DNA of 34,769 nt from a virus. Shown one piece after another: positions 19,299 through 27,825 of the stretch. Every line of letters starts with the position of its first letter. Position 1 is the stretch's first letter. Location of the stretch: positions 1 to 34,769 of the IMG/VR virus record IMGVR_UViG_3300044613_000162; one strand, given 5' to 3'. The position numbers and the translations under genes were made by a program. The notes beneath the pieces were generated by a model that was given only the letters and a program-made list of their open reading frames with translations, did no database searches and had not been told where the DNA came from.

Positions 19299-21487
19299 TG
19301 GCAGAAAATCAATTATCGTTTGATATAAAGGTAGGCGGTAACCAAGAACAAGCTATAGGCTCCTTAAAAAAGCAGTTAAGAGAAGCGCAGCAAGACGTAC
19401 AAGCGTTATCCGATAAGTTCGGTGCTACTTCAGAACAAGCGATTGAAGCAGCAAAAAGAGCTTCAGAATTAAAAGACAGGATAGGCGATGCAAAAGCTTT
19501 GACAGATGCTTTTAACCCAGATGCTAAGTTTAAAGCCTTAACCGCTTCGCTTAGTGGTGTTGCCGGTGGTTTTGCAGCAGCGCAGGGTGCAATAGGTTTG
19601 TTTGGTGCTGAGTCAGAAGCAGTAGAAAAAACTTTGTTAAAGGTACAATCTGCTATGGCTTTATCTCAAGGCTTACAATCTGTTGGGGAGAGTATTGATA
19701 GCTTTAAGCAATTAGGCGCAGTTATTAAAAGTACAACTGCATTCCAAACTGCTTATAATTTTGTTATAGGCGAAAAAGCTGCAATTCAAAAGACAGATGT
19801 TGCAACAACAATAGCTTCAACTGTAGCAACTAAGGCACAGGCTGCTGCAACTAATACGGCAACTGTAGCAACAACGGCTTCAAGTGTAGCTATGAAGGTA
19901 TTGCGTGGAGCGATACTTGCAACGGGAATAGGTGCTTTAGTAATTGGACTTATAGCCGTAGTTCAAAACTTTGGTAAAATAAAAACTGCGATACTTAATG
20001 CTATCCCAGGACTTGGCAAATTTGCATCTACTGTTGGTAATGTTATTAATGCCTTTACTGACTTGATAGGCGTAACAAATGCAGCATCAAGGGCAGAGCA
20101 ACAAAGACAAGCAATCTTTACAAAAGCGGCTGCTGGTACTAAGATAATTAATGAAGGGATTGACAGACAAATTAAACTACTTCAAGCACAGGGTGCGCAG
20201 CAGGAGAAAATAGATGAGCTTAGAAAAAATCAAATTAAGAATGAATTAAACGATTTAAAAAAAGCTGCAAACGAGAAGGGCATTTTATACGGAGAACAAG
20301 CTAAAAAATTCAAAGACCTTCAAAATGACTTGAAGGTAATTGATGCGACTGCACAAAAAACAAGAGAAGATGCAGCTAAACAAGCAGCACAAAGAGGTAC
20401 AGCCAATGCAAATAAATACGGGGAAAGCCAAAAGAAACAAGACGAGCAACTTGCAAAGGAAAGGTTAGAAGCACAAAAAGAAGCTTTATTAAAACTAAGC
20501 GAATTAAATAATGAAATATTTTTATCTACTTTTAAAGACGAAAACGAAAAGAAAAGAGTAGAACTTAATCTTGCTTTTAATAAAGAAAAGGACGAAATTT
20601 TAGCTAATACTAAAATAACAGAAGAGACAAAAAACCAATTAATAGTTGCTTTAAGAACTAAACTTAATTCAGATTTAAACGCTATTAATCAAGCCGAGAG
20701 AGAAAAGAAAGCAGCAGAAGATGCAAAGATGCTTGAAGAAGCAGCAGCACAAATAGCTAAAGAAGATGATTTAGAATTTGCTAATTTACAAAAAAAGTTT
20801 GCTAAGACACAAGACGATGATAAGAAACAAGCAGCAAAAGACCTTGCTGACTTAGATAAAAAATTAGCTAAAAATGAAACTGATTTACAATTAGAAAAAG
20901 ATTTATTAGACCAAAGAGATGCTTTATTAGAAGAACAATTTGCTAATAGTTTAATTACTGAAGACCAATACACCGCAAATGTTGAAGCAAATGCAAAGGC
21001 AAGAGTAGATATAGCAAAAAAAGAAGCAGATCAAAAGATAGCTTTAGCACAACAAAGTGCTGCTGCTTTAACTGCATTAAGCGATATAGTTGGTAAAGAA
21101 ACGGCTGCCGGTAAAGCTTTGGCAATATCTTCTGCATTAATTAACACCTATTTGGGTATTACTCAAGCTTTAAAATTGCCGTTCCCTGCTTCTATTCCTG
21201 CAACTGTTGTTGCTGCAACAACTGGTTTTAGTGCAGTTAAAAACATTATAGCAACAAAAGTTCCGGGTGCGTCAAGTTCTGGTGGTGTTGGTAATATGTC
21301 TACTCCAAATGTTTCGGCAGCAGCACCAATAGCACCTGCACAACCTCAAGCACAAACAACGAGCCTTAATACTGAAACTATTAACGCTTTAGGCAATCAA
21401 GCTATTAGAAGCTATGTAGTGGAAAGCGATGTAACAAGCAGCCAACAAAGGATTGCAGCTATTCAGCAACGAGCAAGGTTTGGTTAA
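19298..21487 (+). CDS. Tape measure protein
   Basis: A 729-residue protein with the marks of a tape measure: long alpha-helical, Ala/Gln/Lys-rich coiled coils (residues about 15-60 and 330-560), a hydrophobic block in the first third (AILATGIGALVIGLIAVVQN near 205-224) and a second (ALAISSALINTYLGITQAL near 606-624). The length suggests a tail of roughly 100 nm by the usual 1.5 A per residue rule. It fixes tail length and probably enters the host membrane at ejection. Unusually, it lies after, not before, the tail-tip genes. Confidence 0.85.
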   Translation: MAENQLSFDIKVGGNQEQAIGSLKKQLREAQQDVQALSDKFGATSEQAIEAAKRASELKDRIGDAKALTDAFNPDAKFKALTASLSGVAGGFAAAQGAIGLFGAESEAVEKTLLKVQSAMALSQGLQSVGESIDSFKQLGAVIKSTTAFQTAYNFVIGEKAAIQKTDVATTIASTVATKAQAAATNTATVATTASSVAMKVLRGAILATGIGALVIGLIAVVQNFGKIKTAILNAIPGLGKFASTVGNVINAFTDLIGVTNAASRAEQQRQAIFTKAAAGTKIINEGIDRQIKLLQAQGAQQEKIDELRKNQIKNELNDLKKAANEKGILYGEQAKKFKDLQNDLKVIDATAQKTREDAAKQAAQRGTANANKYGESQKKQDEQLAKERLEAQKEALLKLSELNNEIFLSTFKDENEKKRVELNLAFNKEKDEILANTKITEETKNQLIVALRTKLNSDLNAINQAEREKKAAEDAKMLEEAAAQIAKEDDLEFANLQKKFAKTQDDDKKQAAKDLADLDKKLAKNETDLQLEKDLLDQRDALLEEQFANSLITEDQYTANVEANAKARVDIAKKEADQKIALAQQSAAALTALSDIVGKETAAGKALAISSALINTYLGITQALKLPFPASIPATVVAATTGFSAVKNIIATKVPGASSSGGVGNMSTPNVSAAAPIAPAQPQAQTTSLNTETINALGNQAIRSYVVESDVTSSQQRIAAIQQRARFG

Positions 21488-21522
21488 ATGATAACAATTT
21501 AAAACACTTAATATTTAAAGAT

Positions 21523-22107
21523 ATGGACTTACCTGTTTATTTATTAGACATTAGCGAGGATATGAATGACGATGCCGAGGTCGATTATGTGGCACTCGTA
21601 GACAAACCTGCTATTCAAAAGAATTGGAATGCCTTTAAAAATCAACAACGCTTTGAAGTGGTTAGCGAGGATAAGCGTATTATCTCTGGTCCTCTTATGT
21701 TGGCTGATATGCCTATTTTTAGGAGTGATGCTACTTATGGCGATTACTATGTGGTCTTTTCTAAAGACACTATATTCAAGATTGCGCAAAAGTTTTTCAA
21801 AAGAGGTTACCAATCAAACGTAAACTTGATGCACTCGCCTGACCAACAAGTAGAAGGTGTAACAATGTTTGAGAGTTTTATTACAGATCAAAGCAGAGGT
21901 ATACAACCAATGAAAGGGTTTGAAGATGCACCGGACGGCTCTTGGTTTGGTTCTTTTAAAGTAGATAACGAAGGCGTTTGGAATGATGTAAAAGAGGGTA
22001 AATTTAAAGGCTTTAGCGTAGAAGGGTTGTTTACTTACAAGACAAAGCCGACCAAAGAACAAGAACTTATGAATGCAATAAAGGAAATATTGCAACGGGT
22101 TAAATGA
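21523..22107 (+). CDS. XkdF-like prohead serine protease
   Basis: A 194-residue protein resembling the XkdF-type phage protease (Peptidase_S78_2). It starts with LPVYLLDISEDMNDDAEVDY followed by VALVDKPAI. NVNLMHSPDQQVEGV (99-113) carries a conserved His (104), and GKFKGFSVEGLF (159-170) a conserved Ser (165), the likely catalytic pair. It would cleave scaffold and capsid protein during prohead maturation. It is followed directly by the scaffold and capsid genes, which strongly supports the role. Confidence 0.85.
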   Translation: MDLPVYLLDISEDMNDDAEVDYVALVDKPAIQKNWNAFKNQQRFEVVSEDKRIISGPLMLADMPIFRSDATYGDYYVVFSKDTIFKIAQKFFKRGYQSNVNLMHSPDQQVEGVTMFESFITDQSRGIQPMKGFEDAPDGSWFGSFKVDNEGVWNDVKEGKFKGFSVEGLFTYKTKPTKEQELMNAIKEILQRVK

Positions 22108-22143
22108 TAAACAAAATCTTTTATTAATATTTAAACAAAAAGA

Positions 22144-22734
22144 ATGATGAACGCAAAAGATGCAATTATGCAAATTAGGGCTTTATTCGAAGATATGCCA
22201 CAAGTAGAGGCTCCGGCTCCTATTGAAGCACCTATCGAAGAGGTACCTGTTACATTCGCGGAATATAGCCTTATGGACGGAACGAAGGTTATGATTAGCG
22301 AATTAGCTATCGGTGGCGAAGTTACTTTAGCAGACGGAACACCTGCTCCAACTGGCGAACACCAATTAGCAGACGGCACTAAAATTGTTTTAGACGAAGC
22401 CGCTAAAATCTTATCTATTGAAACTCCAGAAGCAGAAGCTAAAGAAGCTGACGAAACACCTGCTGAAATGGGTAAAAAGTATGATGAGAAAATGGCTGAC
22501 GAAATTACAAACTTAGTAGCTGAAAACGAAAATCTTAAAACACAAGTAGCACAATTAGAGGCAAAAGTTAAAAATGGCTTTAGTCAAGTAGCTGAATTAA
22601 TAGAAGCACTTACAAAGACACCTAACGCTGAACCTATTGCGCAACCAAGAAACAACTTTGGTTCTAACGTAACTACTCATAATATGAAGTACGATAGGAT
22701 TGAAAAATTTAGAAACGCTTTATTAAACAAATAA
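22144..22734 (+). CDS. Scaffolding protein
   Basis: A 196-residue acidic protein. A Pro/Glu-rich N-terminus (EAPAPIEAPIEEVPVTFAEY) is followed by a repeated element (DGTKVMISELAIGGEVTLAD and DGTPAPTGEHQLADGTKIVL), then a coiled coil (EITNLVAENENLKTQVAQLE) and a basic C-terminal tail (KYDRIEKFRNALLNK) of the kind that binds capsid protein. It should direct prohead assembly and be removed by the protease. Two Met codons in a row (22144, 22147) leave the exact start open. Confidence 0.8.
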   Translation: MMNAKDAIMQIRALFEDMPQVEAPAPIEAPIEEVPVTFAEYSLMDGTKVMISELAIGGEVTLADGTPAPTGEHQLADGTKIVLDEAAKILSIETPEAEAKEADETPAEMGKKYDEKMADEITNLVAENENLKTQVAQLEAKVKNGFSQVAELIEALTKTPNAEPIAQPRNNFGSNVTTHNMKYDRIEKFRNALLNK

Positions 22735-22746
22735 AAATAAAATAAA

Positions 22747-23700
22747 ATGGGATTTGATGTATCTGCATTAGCAAACTATACAAAAGAAAACGAAGCTCTA
22801 CTTGTAACTTCATCTGTATTGGGTGCAAAAACTGCTTCTCTTATTAAGAGCGCAGGTAACGTTATGGTTGGCGTAAAGTCAAGCGAAAAAATCAACATTA
22901 TGGAAACAGACGCTATCTTCCAAGATGGTGCTTCTTGTGGCTTTAATGCTTCTGGTTCTACTACCTTTACTCAACGTACTGTAACTCCTGGTAAAATTAA
23001 AGTAAACGAAGCTCTTTGTCCTAAAGACCTTGAAGCTAAGTATTTACAAAAAGCTTTACCTACTGGCTCTATGTACGATAGCGTACCTTTCGAGCAAGAG
23101 TATTCTGAAAAGAAAGCTAAGACAATCGCTGCACAATTAGAAACTGCGCTATGGACTGGCGACACTACAAGTGTTAATGTTAACCTTAACCGCTTCGATG
23201 GTCTTGTTAAGTTAATCGGTGCTGCTTCAGGTGTTGTTGCTGCAAATGCTTCTACTTTTATTAGTGGTGCGCCTTTAAGCTCTATTACTGCTGCTAACGT
23301 AATTAGCATCTTTGATGGTGTTTACCAAGCAATTCCTGCAAAAGTTGTAGCTGCTGATGATATGACTATCTTCTGCGGTCAAGATTTATTTAGAACTTAC
23401 ACTGTTGCTCTTAAAAATAGCGGTAGCTTCAATTACCAAATTGATGTGAAAGCTGATAGCGAATTTGTACTTCCTGGTACTACAATTAAAGTAATTGCAG
23501 TTGCAGGTCTTAACGGAACTAACAAAGTTTACGCTATGCGTTTAAGCAATATGTTCTTAGGTACTGACTTATTGAACGAAGAAGAGAAGTTTGAAATTTT
23601 CTATGCTAAAGAAGCTGACCAAGTACGTTTCGTATCTGAGTTCAAAATGGGTGTAAACATTGCCTTCCCTGACGAAGTAGTGAAGTTTATCCTTGCATAA
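22747..23700 (+). CDS. Major capsid protein
   Basis: A 317-residue protein in the position and size of the HK97-fold major capsid protein. Features include an N-terminal helix (LANYTKENEALLVTSSVLGA), the E-loop-like strand region (VNEALCPKDLEAKYLQKALP) and a C-terminal P-domain end (EFKMGVNIAFPDEVVKFILA). Codon use is rich in GCT, GGT and CTT and differs from the early genes, as expected for a highly expressed gene. The start has an A-rich leader (AATAAAATAAA) instead of a Shine-Dalgarno site. A strong terminator follows. Confidence 0.9.
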   Translation: MGFDVSALANYTKENEALLVTSSVLGAKTASLIKSAGNVMVGVKSSEKINIMETDAIFQDGASCGFNASGSTTFTQRTVTPGKIKVNEALCPKDLEAKYLQKALPTGSMYDSVPFEQEYSEKKAKTIAAQLETALWTGDTTSVNVNLNRFDGLVKLIGAASGVVAANASTFISGAPLSSITAANVISIFDGVYQAIPAKVVAADDMTIFCGQDLFRTYTVALKNSGSFNYQIDVKADSEFVLPGTTIKVIAVAGLNGTNKVYAMRLSNMFLGTDLLNEEEKFEIFYAKEADQVRFVSEFKMGVNIAFPDEVVKFILA

Positions 23701-23706
23701 TTTATA

Positions 23707-23737
23707 GGGTAGGTTGAAATATACCTACCCATTTTTT
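23707..23737 (+). terminator. Strong intrinsic terminator after the capsid gene
   Basis: GGGTAGGT (23707-23714) pairs perfectly with ACCTACCC (23723-23730) over an 8-base loop, followed by ATTTTTT. It should end or reduce transcription after the major capsid gene, adjusting the level of downstream genes. Confidence 0.85.
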
Positions 23738-23760
23738 CAAACTAATTTAATTCAATAACA

Positions 23761-24282
23761 ATGGCTTGTGCTTTAACTCAAAATTATACCTTAGATTGTA
23801 AAGACAGTTTAGGCGGTATAACCGAAGTTTATTTTATGGCAGCTGGAGATGTTACCTCTACAACTGAGGCAAGTGGTGTAATTACCGCTTTAGTAAAAGC
23901 ATCTGGTAAAAGGTTCTTTAAGTACGAACTTGTAAAAGGCACTTCTCAATTAGTTGAGAATGTTAATGCAAACGTACAGAATGGAACTATCTTTTATGCT
24001 CCTGAATTAACTATCGTATTAAACAAATTACAAGCGAACACAAGAAACGAAATCTTGTTACTCGCTCAAAACACTTTAGTGGCGGTTGCCAAAGATAACA
24101 ATGGCAAATACTGGTACTTAGGAAAACAAAGAGGCTTAGACCTTACAGGCGGTAACGCAGGTACAGGTACGGCAGAAGGCGACAGAAGTGGTTACACTTT
24201 AACCTTCACAGGTGCGGAAGCTGCCCTTGCTCCAGAAGTTAACTCTACTGTTGCAGGTCAATTAACTACCGCAGGTTCTTAG
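23761..24282 (+). CDS. Major tail tube protein (probable)
   Basis: A 173-residue beta-rich protein (TLDCKDSLGGITEVYFMAAG; later FFKYELVKGTSQLVENVNAN and GNAGTGTAEGDRSGYTLTFT). Length, glycine-rich end and place between the capsid and portal genes fit the tail tube protein of Bacteroidota siphophages. A neck or decoration protein is the alternative. It is set apart by terminators on both sides, so a promoter within 23738-23760 or readthrough must serve it; I see no clear box there. Confidence 0.65.
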   Translation: MACALTQNYTLDCKDSLGGITEVYFMAAGDVTSTTEASGVITALVKASGKRFFKYELVKGTSQLVENVNANVQNGTIFYAPELTIVLNKLQANTRNEILLLAQNTLVAVAKDNNGKYWYLGKQRGLDLTGGNAGTGTAEGDRSGYTLTFTGAEAALAPEVNSTVAGQLTTAGS

Positions 24283-24307
24283 GTTGTTTTGGTTTTGTAT
24301 ATAGATG

Positions 24308-24337
24308 CCCTCGGACTTAATTGTTCGGGGGTTTTTT
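24308..24337 (+). terminator. Intrinsic terminator after the tail tube gene
   Basis: CCCTCGGAC (24308-24316) pairs with GTTCGGGGG (24323-24331) with two G-U pairs, loop TTAATT, followed by TTTTTT. It stands just before the promoter at 24341-24369. Confidence 0.8.
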
Positions 24338-24340
24338 ATT

Positions 24341-24369
24341 TTGCAAACAATCGCATTACTTTATATTTA
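24341..24369 (+). promoter_or_regulatory. Promoter with -7 box TATATTTA before a GTG start (leaderless)
   Basis: TTG (24341-24343), 18 bases, then TATATTTA (24362-24369). The GTG start is five bases later (24375). Box, spacing and start codon repeat the arrangement at 15362-15377. Confidence 0.6.
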
Positions 24370-24374
24370 TAGTT

Positions 24375-24749
24375 GTGATAAGATTAATAAAGGGGCAAAC
24401 CCAAAACATAATACTTACCTTGACTGAGAAGCAGCTTTTAACAAGCCCTAACTATCTATTTATATTTGAGAATAGAAGTACAAATACGGACATCAAATTT
24501 GTAAGGCTTAACAATACAGATATAAGCGCATATAAGGATAGGTACAATGAGTTTACTATTGTAGTAAATAGCTTCTTTAATACGGCTTTAAACGGGCAAT
24601 ACACCTACACAATCTACGAGCAGACAAGTACTACCAACACAAACCCGACGGGCTTAAACTTGCTTGAAACAGGCATAATGGAACTTGAGGGTACAACTAT
24701 ATCATTCACAGAATACGAAACAACAAGCACATTCACAATTAGACAATAA
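24375..24749 (+). CDS. Hypothetical head/tail protein, GTG start
   Basis: A 124-residue protein beginning VIRLIKGQTQNIILTLTEKQ, beta-rich with a repeated Thr/Asn composition (YTYTIYEQTSTTNTNPTGLN). The frame is open upstream into the terminator, but the GTG directly after the promoter box is the logical start; the next in-frame ATG is deep inside the protein. Its position before the portal gene suggests a small head-decoration or minor structural protein; no family recognised. The stop overlaps the portal ATG. Confidence 0.6.
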   Translation: MIRLIKGQTQNIILTLTEKQLLTSPNYLFIFENRSTNTDIKFVRLNNTDISAYKDRYNEFTIVVNSFFNTALNGQYTYTIYEQTSTTNTNPTGLNLLETGIMELEGTTISFTEYETTSTFTIRQ

Positions 24750-26725
24750 TGGAAATACAAGTATTGACATTTGCGGAAGCAAAGCAACCGGAATATAAAG
24801 AGAAAAAAGGCGAAGGGTATATGCAGTATGGTCAAAATAATGACTATCCGCAATACCTATTAGACCTTTTTAACAAGTCAGCAAAGCACAATGCTATCGT
24901 AAGAGGCAAAGTGAACTACATTGTTGGTAATGGTTGGGCAGGAGAGCAGCCTATTGTTAAGCAAGTTAATAGAGAGGAAACTTTAAATGATCTAACTAAA
25001 AAGGTAGCTTTAGATATTGAATTATTTGGCGGTGCTTACATTCAAGTTATTTGGCCTGTAATGGGCGAACAAATCGCTGAGTTATGGCATTGTGATTATA
25101 CAAAGATTAGAACAAACAAAGACAACACTCAATTTTGGTATAAAGAAGATTGGAAGGCTACACGCAACCAAGAAAAAGCTGAGATATACAATGCGTTCAA
25201 TCCTAAAAACCCTGTAGGTGTGCAAATACTTTATGTAAAGGAATACAGACCGGGTATGAATGTTTATAGCCTTCCGGGTTATTTCGGTGCGCTTAACTAC
25301 ATTGAAAGTGATGTTGAAGTAAGTAAGCACGTTTTGGGTAATGCTCAGACCGGGTTTTCTGCAAGTAAACTTATTACTTTACCAAACGGAGAGCCAAGCC
25401 CTGACGAGAAAAGAGCAGTAAGCAGACAGTTCGACAATATGTATACAGGTGCAGATGGCAAGAAGTATTTACTTGCTTTTGTAAATGATGCAACAAGAAA
25501 GCCTATTGTAGACGATTTGGGTGCGAGTGATTTAACTAAAGAAGATTTTGGACGTGTAGATGAGTTAATACAGAATAACATTTTTAGCGGACACCAAATT
25601 ACAAGCCCTGACCTTTTTGGTATTGCCGTTCCTGGTCAATTAGGGAATAGACAACAGATGCGCGATAGCTACGAAATCTTTAACAACACTTATATTCGTT
25701 ACAAGCAAATGCAATTAGAAGGTGTATTTAATATGCTTGGACAATATGCAGGGATAACAGAGGAATTAATGCTACAACCTACCGACCCAATCGGTATTGA
25801 TTTTAGCGAAAGCATTATAAAAGAAGTAGCACCAAAAGAGTGGATATTAGAGAAGTTAGGTATTGATCCAACTAAATACGGAATGCCTATTGAAAGTGAG
25901 CAACCAATGGCAGCAAGTCCTTTAAGCGTTAATGAGCATATTAAAGGATTGAAAGGTCGCGAGTGGCAAAATATGCAGCGCATCATTCGTGATTTTAACA
26001 AGGGTAAGATTACGAGAGAACAAGCAAGTTCTATGCTTAAGGGCGGTTATGCTTTAAGCGACGAAGAGGTTGCTACTTGGTTAGGTGCTGAAGATTTAGA
26101 ATTTAGCGAACAAGATTTTCAAGTGTTCTTTGAGTTCGGAGAAGACAGAAACAACTACGAGGTTCTTAAAAGCAAAACAAGATTTAGCGACGATGCTGAC
26201 TTTGAAATGTTTGCAGATGTAACACAATTACAATCTAACATCTTGGACTTAATTGTTAAGGATAAGCGTATTACCCCTGAGGTAATAGCTGACACTTTAA
26301 AAGAAGATGTGGGTGCGGTTAAGCGTGTTATTGATTTATTAATCGAGAAGGGCTTTATTAAGACAAGCGAAGTAAAGCAAGGCAAAGGGATTGATAGTAA
26401 TGTTATTATTGAAAGGGAATTAACTGCGCCTATTGGTAAAATTGTTGAAGCTATTAAGCCACAAACAACGCAGATTTTAATTCGTTACACATACGAGTGG
26501 AAAGCAGGTTTTAATGATAGCGATTTAGATACAAGCAGACCTTTTTGCAAATACTTAGTTACTGCTAATAAGTTTTATACTCGTAGCGATATAGAGCAAA
26601 TGAGTGCAAGGCTTGGCTATTCTGTATGGGATAGGCGAGGCGGTTGGTACACTAAGCCGGGTACAAATACACATTCTCCAAGTTGCAGACACGAGTGGCG
26701 TTCAAACATAGTTAAAAGAAAATAA
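24749..26725 (+). CDS. Portal protein with C-terminal winged-helix and MuF-like domains
   Basis: A 658-residue protein. Residues about 20-390 form a portal domain (YGQNNDYPQYLLDLFNKSAK; VRGKVNYIVGNGWAG; SGHQITSPDLFGIAVPGQLG; then RDSYEIFNNTYIRYKQMQLE). A helix-rich linker (KGLKGREWQNMQRIIRDFNK) leads to a winged helix near 490-550 (LQSNILDLIVKDKRITPEVI; KRVIDLLIEKGFIKTSEVK). The last 60 residues (DTSRPFCKYLVTANKFYTR, LGYSVWDRRGGWYTKPG, CRHEWRSNIV) resemble the C-rich end of MuF-type head proteins. The portal is the DNA channel at one capsid vertex; the fused domains may carry out minor head protein functions. Confidence 0.8.
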   Translation: MEIQVLTFAEAKQPEYKEKKGEGYMQYGQNNDYPQYLLDLFNKSAKHNAIVRGKVNYIVGNGWAGEQPIVKQVNREETLNDLTKKVALDIELFGGAYIQVIWPVMGEQIAELWHCDYTKIRTNKDNTQFWYKEDWKATRNQEKAEIYNAFNPKNPVGVQILYVKEYRPGMNVYSLPGYFGALNYIESDVEVSKHVLGNAQTGFSASKLITLPNGEPSPDEKRAVSRQFDNMYTGADGKKYLLAFVNDATRKPIVDDLGASDLTKEDFGRVDELIQNNIFSGHQITSPDLFGIAVPGQLGNRQQMRDSYEIFNNTYIRYKQMQLEGVFNMLGQYAGITEELMLQPTDPIGIDFSESIIKEVAPKEWILEKLGIDPTKYGMPIESEQPMAASPLSVNEHIKGLKGREWQNMQRIIRDFNKGKITREQASSMLKGGYALSDEEVATWLGAEDLEFSEQDFQVFFEFGEDRNNYEVLKSKTRFSDDADFEMFADVTQLQSNILDLIVKDKRITPEVIADTLKEDVGAVKRVIDLLIEKGFIKTSEVKQGKGIDSNVIIERELTAPIGKIVEAIKPQTTQILIRYTYEWKAGFNDSDLDTSRPFCKYLVTANKFYTRSDIEQMSARLGYSVWDRRGGWYTKPGTNTHSPSCRHEWRSNIVKRK

Positions 26726-26727
26726 AG

Positions 26728-27309
26728 ATGAGTTTAAACACATTATTCATAAGCGTACAGAATATTAAAGACCGCTCTGGCTTACACGCAAACGTAGACG
26801 AGAAACTTGTATTACCTGAGATTAAAACGGCACAAGATATTTTTATCTTACCGGCTTTAGGAAGTGCTTTGTACAACCGACTACAAGCAGGTATCACGGC
26901 TAACAACTTAAACGCAAATGAGGTTTTATTGTTAGATAACTATATTGCAGATACTTTGGTGCATTATGTACTTAGTGAATTACCAATGGGCTTATCTTAT
27001 CAATTCTATAACAAAGGGTTGTTAAGGAAAGGTGGAGAGAATACCGAGAACCCTTCTATGCAAGATATGATTGACGTGGCTAATAGATATAAGACGCGTG
27101 CTGAGTTCTACAAGCAAAGAATGATTAAATACCTAAAAGAATATTCTACACTTTATCCTGAGTACTTAAACCCTGGAAGTGGCATTGATGCAATACACCC
27201 TGAGAATGATGCTTACACAACGAGCATTTGGTTAGGAGATTTTGATTGCTGCGCAGGTAAAAGCTTCGAGGAACTTTATCAAGGGAATAGAGGTTGTAGT
27301 GATTGCTAA
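26728..27309 (+). CDS. Head-tail connector protein
   Basis: A 193-residue helical protein (MSLNTLFISVQNIKDRSGLH; VLPEIKTAQDIFILPALGSA; LDNYIADTLVHYVLSELPMG). This pattern, with D-x-x-I-x-P-x-L-G early in the protein, matches DUF6712-like adaptor proteins that follow portal genes in Bacteroidota phages and join portal and tail. The last 20 residues hold four Cys (FDCCAGKSFEELYQGNRGCS), unusual for an adaptor, and perhaps a metal site. It starts three bases after the portal stop. Confidence 0.7.
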   Translation: MSLNTLFISVQNIKDRSGLHANVDEKLVLPEIKTAQDIFILPALGSALYNRLQAGITANNLNANEVLLLDNYIADTLVHYVLSELPMGLSYQFYNKGLLRKGGENTENPSMQDMIDVANRYKTRAEFYKQRMIKYLKEYSTLYPEYLNPGSGIDAIHPENDAYTTSIWLGDFDCCAGKSFEELYQGNRGCSDC

Positions 27310-27311
27310 TT

Positions 27312-27443
27312 ATGAGTAAAGTAACAACAATAAAAAACCAAAATAAACTGCGTGTTTATTTAGAAAAAATTAAGAATGAGCCTGACGTTAAACCAAATAA
27401 CAAAGCAGATAACAACACTCGGAAACGACCACGAACAAATTAA
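27312..27443 (+). CDS. Small basic hypothetical protein
   Basis: A 43-residue basic peptide (MSKVTTIKNQNKLRVYLEKI, then a polar basic tail ending RKRPRTN). The ATG follows the connector stop after two bases, but the last 68 bases overlap the next gene. Short VKT-x-KNQ proteins are known to me from similar places in Bacteroidota phages, but the overlap makes the C-terminal half uncertain. Confidence 0.45.
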   Translation: MSKVTTIKNQNKLRVYLEKIKNEPDVKPNNKADNNTRKRPRTN

Positions 27444-27825
27444 CTTTGTTTACTTCGGTGATGTGTGGGAACGTTTGTCTAATGGCGAGGTTACTTACCC
27501 TGCTATGTTCTACACTTTAACAGGTGCAACTATAAACGCTAAAAATATTACTTATAATTTTAGCCTTTATTTTATGGATCGTATGTTAATGGAAGAGACA
27601 AACGAAACCGAGGTTTTATCGGATATGACTTTAGTAGGTCAAGACATAGTGGCGCAGTTACGTTATCCTAAAGCGATTTGGGATATTGGCGATACTGCAC
27701 CATTGACTTACTTTACTGAAAGCGACCCCGATTACTTAGCCGGAGTTAAGATTGATATTACAATGGAATTACCTTACTTAAATGACAGATGCCAGGTTCC
27801 CAGCATCTATAACTATACAGAATGA
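27376..27825 (+). CDS. Neck / tail terminator-like protein
   Basis: A 149-residue protein with an N-terminal helix (LNQITKQITTLGNDHEQINF) followed by strands (TINAKNITYNFSLYFMDRML) and an acidic helix. Size, fold order and position between connector and tail fibre suit a tail terminator or head-completion protein. The family is not certain. Its stop overlaps the fibre gene's ATG (ATGA). Confidence 0.65.
   Translation: MSLTLNQITKQITTLGNDHEQINFVYFGDVWERLSNGEVTYPAMFYTLTGATINAKNITYNFSLYFMDRMLMEETNETEVLSDMTLVGQDIVAQLRYPKAIWDIGDTAPLTYFTESDPDYLAGVKIDITMELPYLNDRCQVPSIYNYTE

Noticed and set aside
22119-22135. TAATATTTAAA-like sequences before 21523 and 22144 as promoters
   Set aside because: The spacing inside the box does not fit TAnnTTTG, and such AT-rich words are expected by chance.
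21814-22173. 119-residue frame on the - strand over the protease gene
   Set aside because: Cys/Phe/His-rich shadow composition and complete overlap with a well-supported gene.
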